6,634 bases of DNA from Actinomycetota bacterium (lineage in GTDB: Bacteria; Acidobacteriota; Blastocatellia; Chloracidobacteriales; Chloracidobacteriaceae), in contig JAAFHI010000195.1 of the NCBI GenBank assembly GCA_013298335.1, positions 1-6,634 of the forward strand. The letters run 5' to 3'. Each line of letters begins with the position of its first letter. Within the stretch, counting starts at the first letter, position 1. Position numbers and translations under genes: made by a program. The notes beneath the pieces are model-generated. The model did no database searches, had not been told where the DNA came from, and saw nothing but the letters and a program-made list of their open reading frames with translations. Positions 6,303 to 6,634 of the stretch are shown here, in pieces.

Positions 6303-6321
6303 AAAATCGGGCATTCCGATT
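6303..6321 (-). terminator. Weak terminator-like hairpin downstream of the redoxin gene
   Basis: AATCGG (6305-6310) and CCGATT (6316-6321) form a 6-bp stem with a 5-nt loop. Read on the minus strand the stem runs into TTTT (the last stem bases plus two more). It lies after the redoxin gene and before the promoter of the next gene, the expected place for a terminator. The short stem and short T-run make it only a candidate. Confidence 0.3.
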
Positions 6322-6360
6322 CTACCGGCGGGTCCGGCGACGATGAACCTCCCAAAAGTA

Positions 6361-6383
6361 GGTCACCGTTAAAAAAAGTGACC
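6361..6383. repeat. Inverted repeat with an A7 loop in the redoxin downstream spacer
   Basis: GGTCAC (6361-6366) and GTGACC (6378-6383) are perfect 6-bp arms around an 11-nt loop that contains seven A. On the minus strand the T7 lies in the loop instead of after the stem, so it is not a standard terminator. A further A6 (6391-6396) gives a second T-run on the minus strand just after the redoxin stop. Function is unclear; it may help end the redoxin transcript or be a protein-binding palindrome. Confidence 0.35.
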
Positions 6384-6412
6384 GGACCGGAAAAAACAGG
6401 CCCGTGGACACC

Positions 6413-6634
6413 TCACTCACCGGTTTTCTTTCTCACGATCGCGCATCCAAGCGCCGGACGGCAGGCTTCCCCGACCGGATTTCCAGCCAGCACCGCTTCC
6501 AGCGCGATCCGCAGGGACTGATGGGTGACCCGGTCGGCGTGGTAGGTATTATCGTCAATCCGCCCGTGGTATCGCAGAAATCCTTTGACATCAACCAGAT
6601 ACGTTTCAGTCATGCACATCGAACTGAGCGTGTC
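6413..6634 (-). CDS. Redoxin (peroxiredoxin/thioredoxin-fold) protein, C-terminal part
   Basis: The frame is open to the right edge and ends at TGA 6415-6413, giving the last 73 residues; the N-terminus lies outside the window. The ATG at 6619 is probably internal, because the residues around it (SSMCMTETYLVDVKGF) align with the strand before the conserved 'llD..G.lrYrGriDD' motif of AhpC/TSA-type redoxin proteins. The next residues, LRYHGRIDDN, are that motif. They are followed by the usual helix (LRIALEAVLAGNPV) and the family's end box, here RPALGCAIVRKK, matching the familiar '...fGCsIk.' tail. The redox-active CxxC or peroxidatic Cys of the family would be in the missing N-terminal half, so activity cannot be judged. 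An extra Cys in GEACRP is notable. It probably acts in peroxide or thiol redox chemistry; cellular location cannot be read from this part. Confidence 0.72.
   Translation of the reverse strand, partial: DTLSSMCMTETYLVDVKGFLRYHGRIDDNTYHADRVTHQSLRIALEAVLAGNPVGEACRPALGCAIVRKKTGE

Noticed and set aside
6391..6430. Classical intrinsic terminator directly after the redoxin stop codon
   Set aside because: A T6 is present on the minus strand, but the sequence before it folds only into a stem of about 3 bp, too weak to call.

Overview
The window is about 6.6 kb of high-GC bacterial DNA with strong G/C preference at third codon positions. The organism cannot be named from sequence alone. The large central protein has an architecture I associate with Acidobacteriota (Blastocatellia-like bacteria): an N-terminal glycine-rich surface module, a fibronectin-like 'GFEADNLGF' domain, beta domains, and a C-terminal gingipain-type C25 peptidase. 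Both plausible promoters (TTGACA/TAGGGT and TTGTCA/TAGAAT) look like ordinary housekeeping-sigma sites. The lineage assignment is therefore an inference of moderate confidence.

Layout. Positions 1-588, plus strand: the C-terminal end of a protein that resembles HPr-kinase-like proteins, followed 14 nt later by a small soluble S24/S26-type peptidase with a Ser-His-Asp set of catalytic candidates. The two look like one operon. Positions 589-960: a gene-free stretch, less G/C-rich and rich in inverted repeats, with a good promoter candidate and a terminator-like hairpin upstream of the next gene. It is best read as a long structured leader. Positions 961-5211, plus strand: a secreted protein of about 1416 residues, which dominates the window. 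It ends in a C25 cysteine peptidase domain with visible catalytic His and Cys. A strong intrinsic terminator follows at 5234-5265.

Positions 5381-6235, minus strand: a cytosolic protein of unknown function, convergent with the peptidase gene and served by its own promoter candidate at 6260-6289. Positions 6413-6634, minus strand: the C-terminal end of a redoxin-type (peroxiredoxin/thioredoxin-fold) protein that enters from the right edge.

How the parts relate. The left pair may be the tail of a peptide-modification or peptide-export locus, because HprK-like and S26-like genes often travel together in such loci. The C25 protein is an independent, leader-controlled unit for a cell-surface or secreted protease. 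The two minus-strand genes are separate from it and are probably transcribed independently of each other, since 177 nt and a promoter candidate lie between them. I see no tRNA or rRNA gene, CRISPR array, insertion sequence or attachment site.
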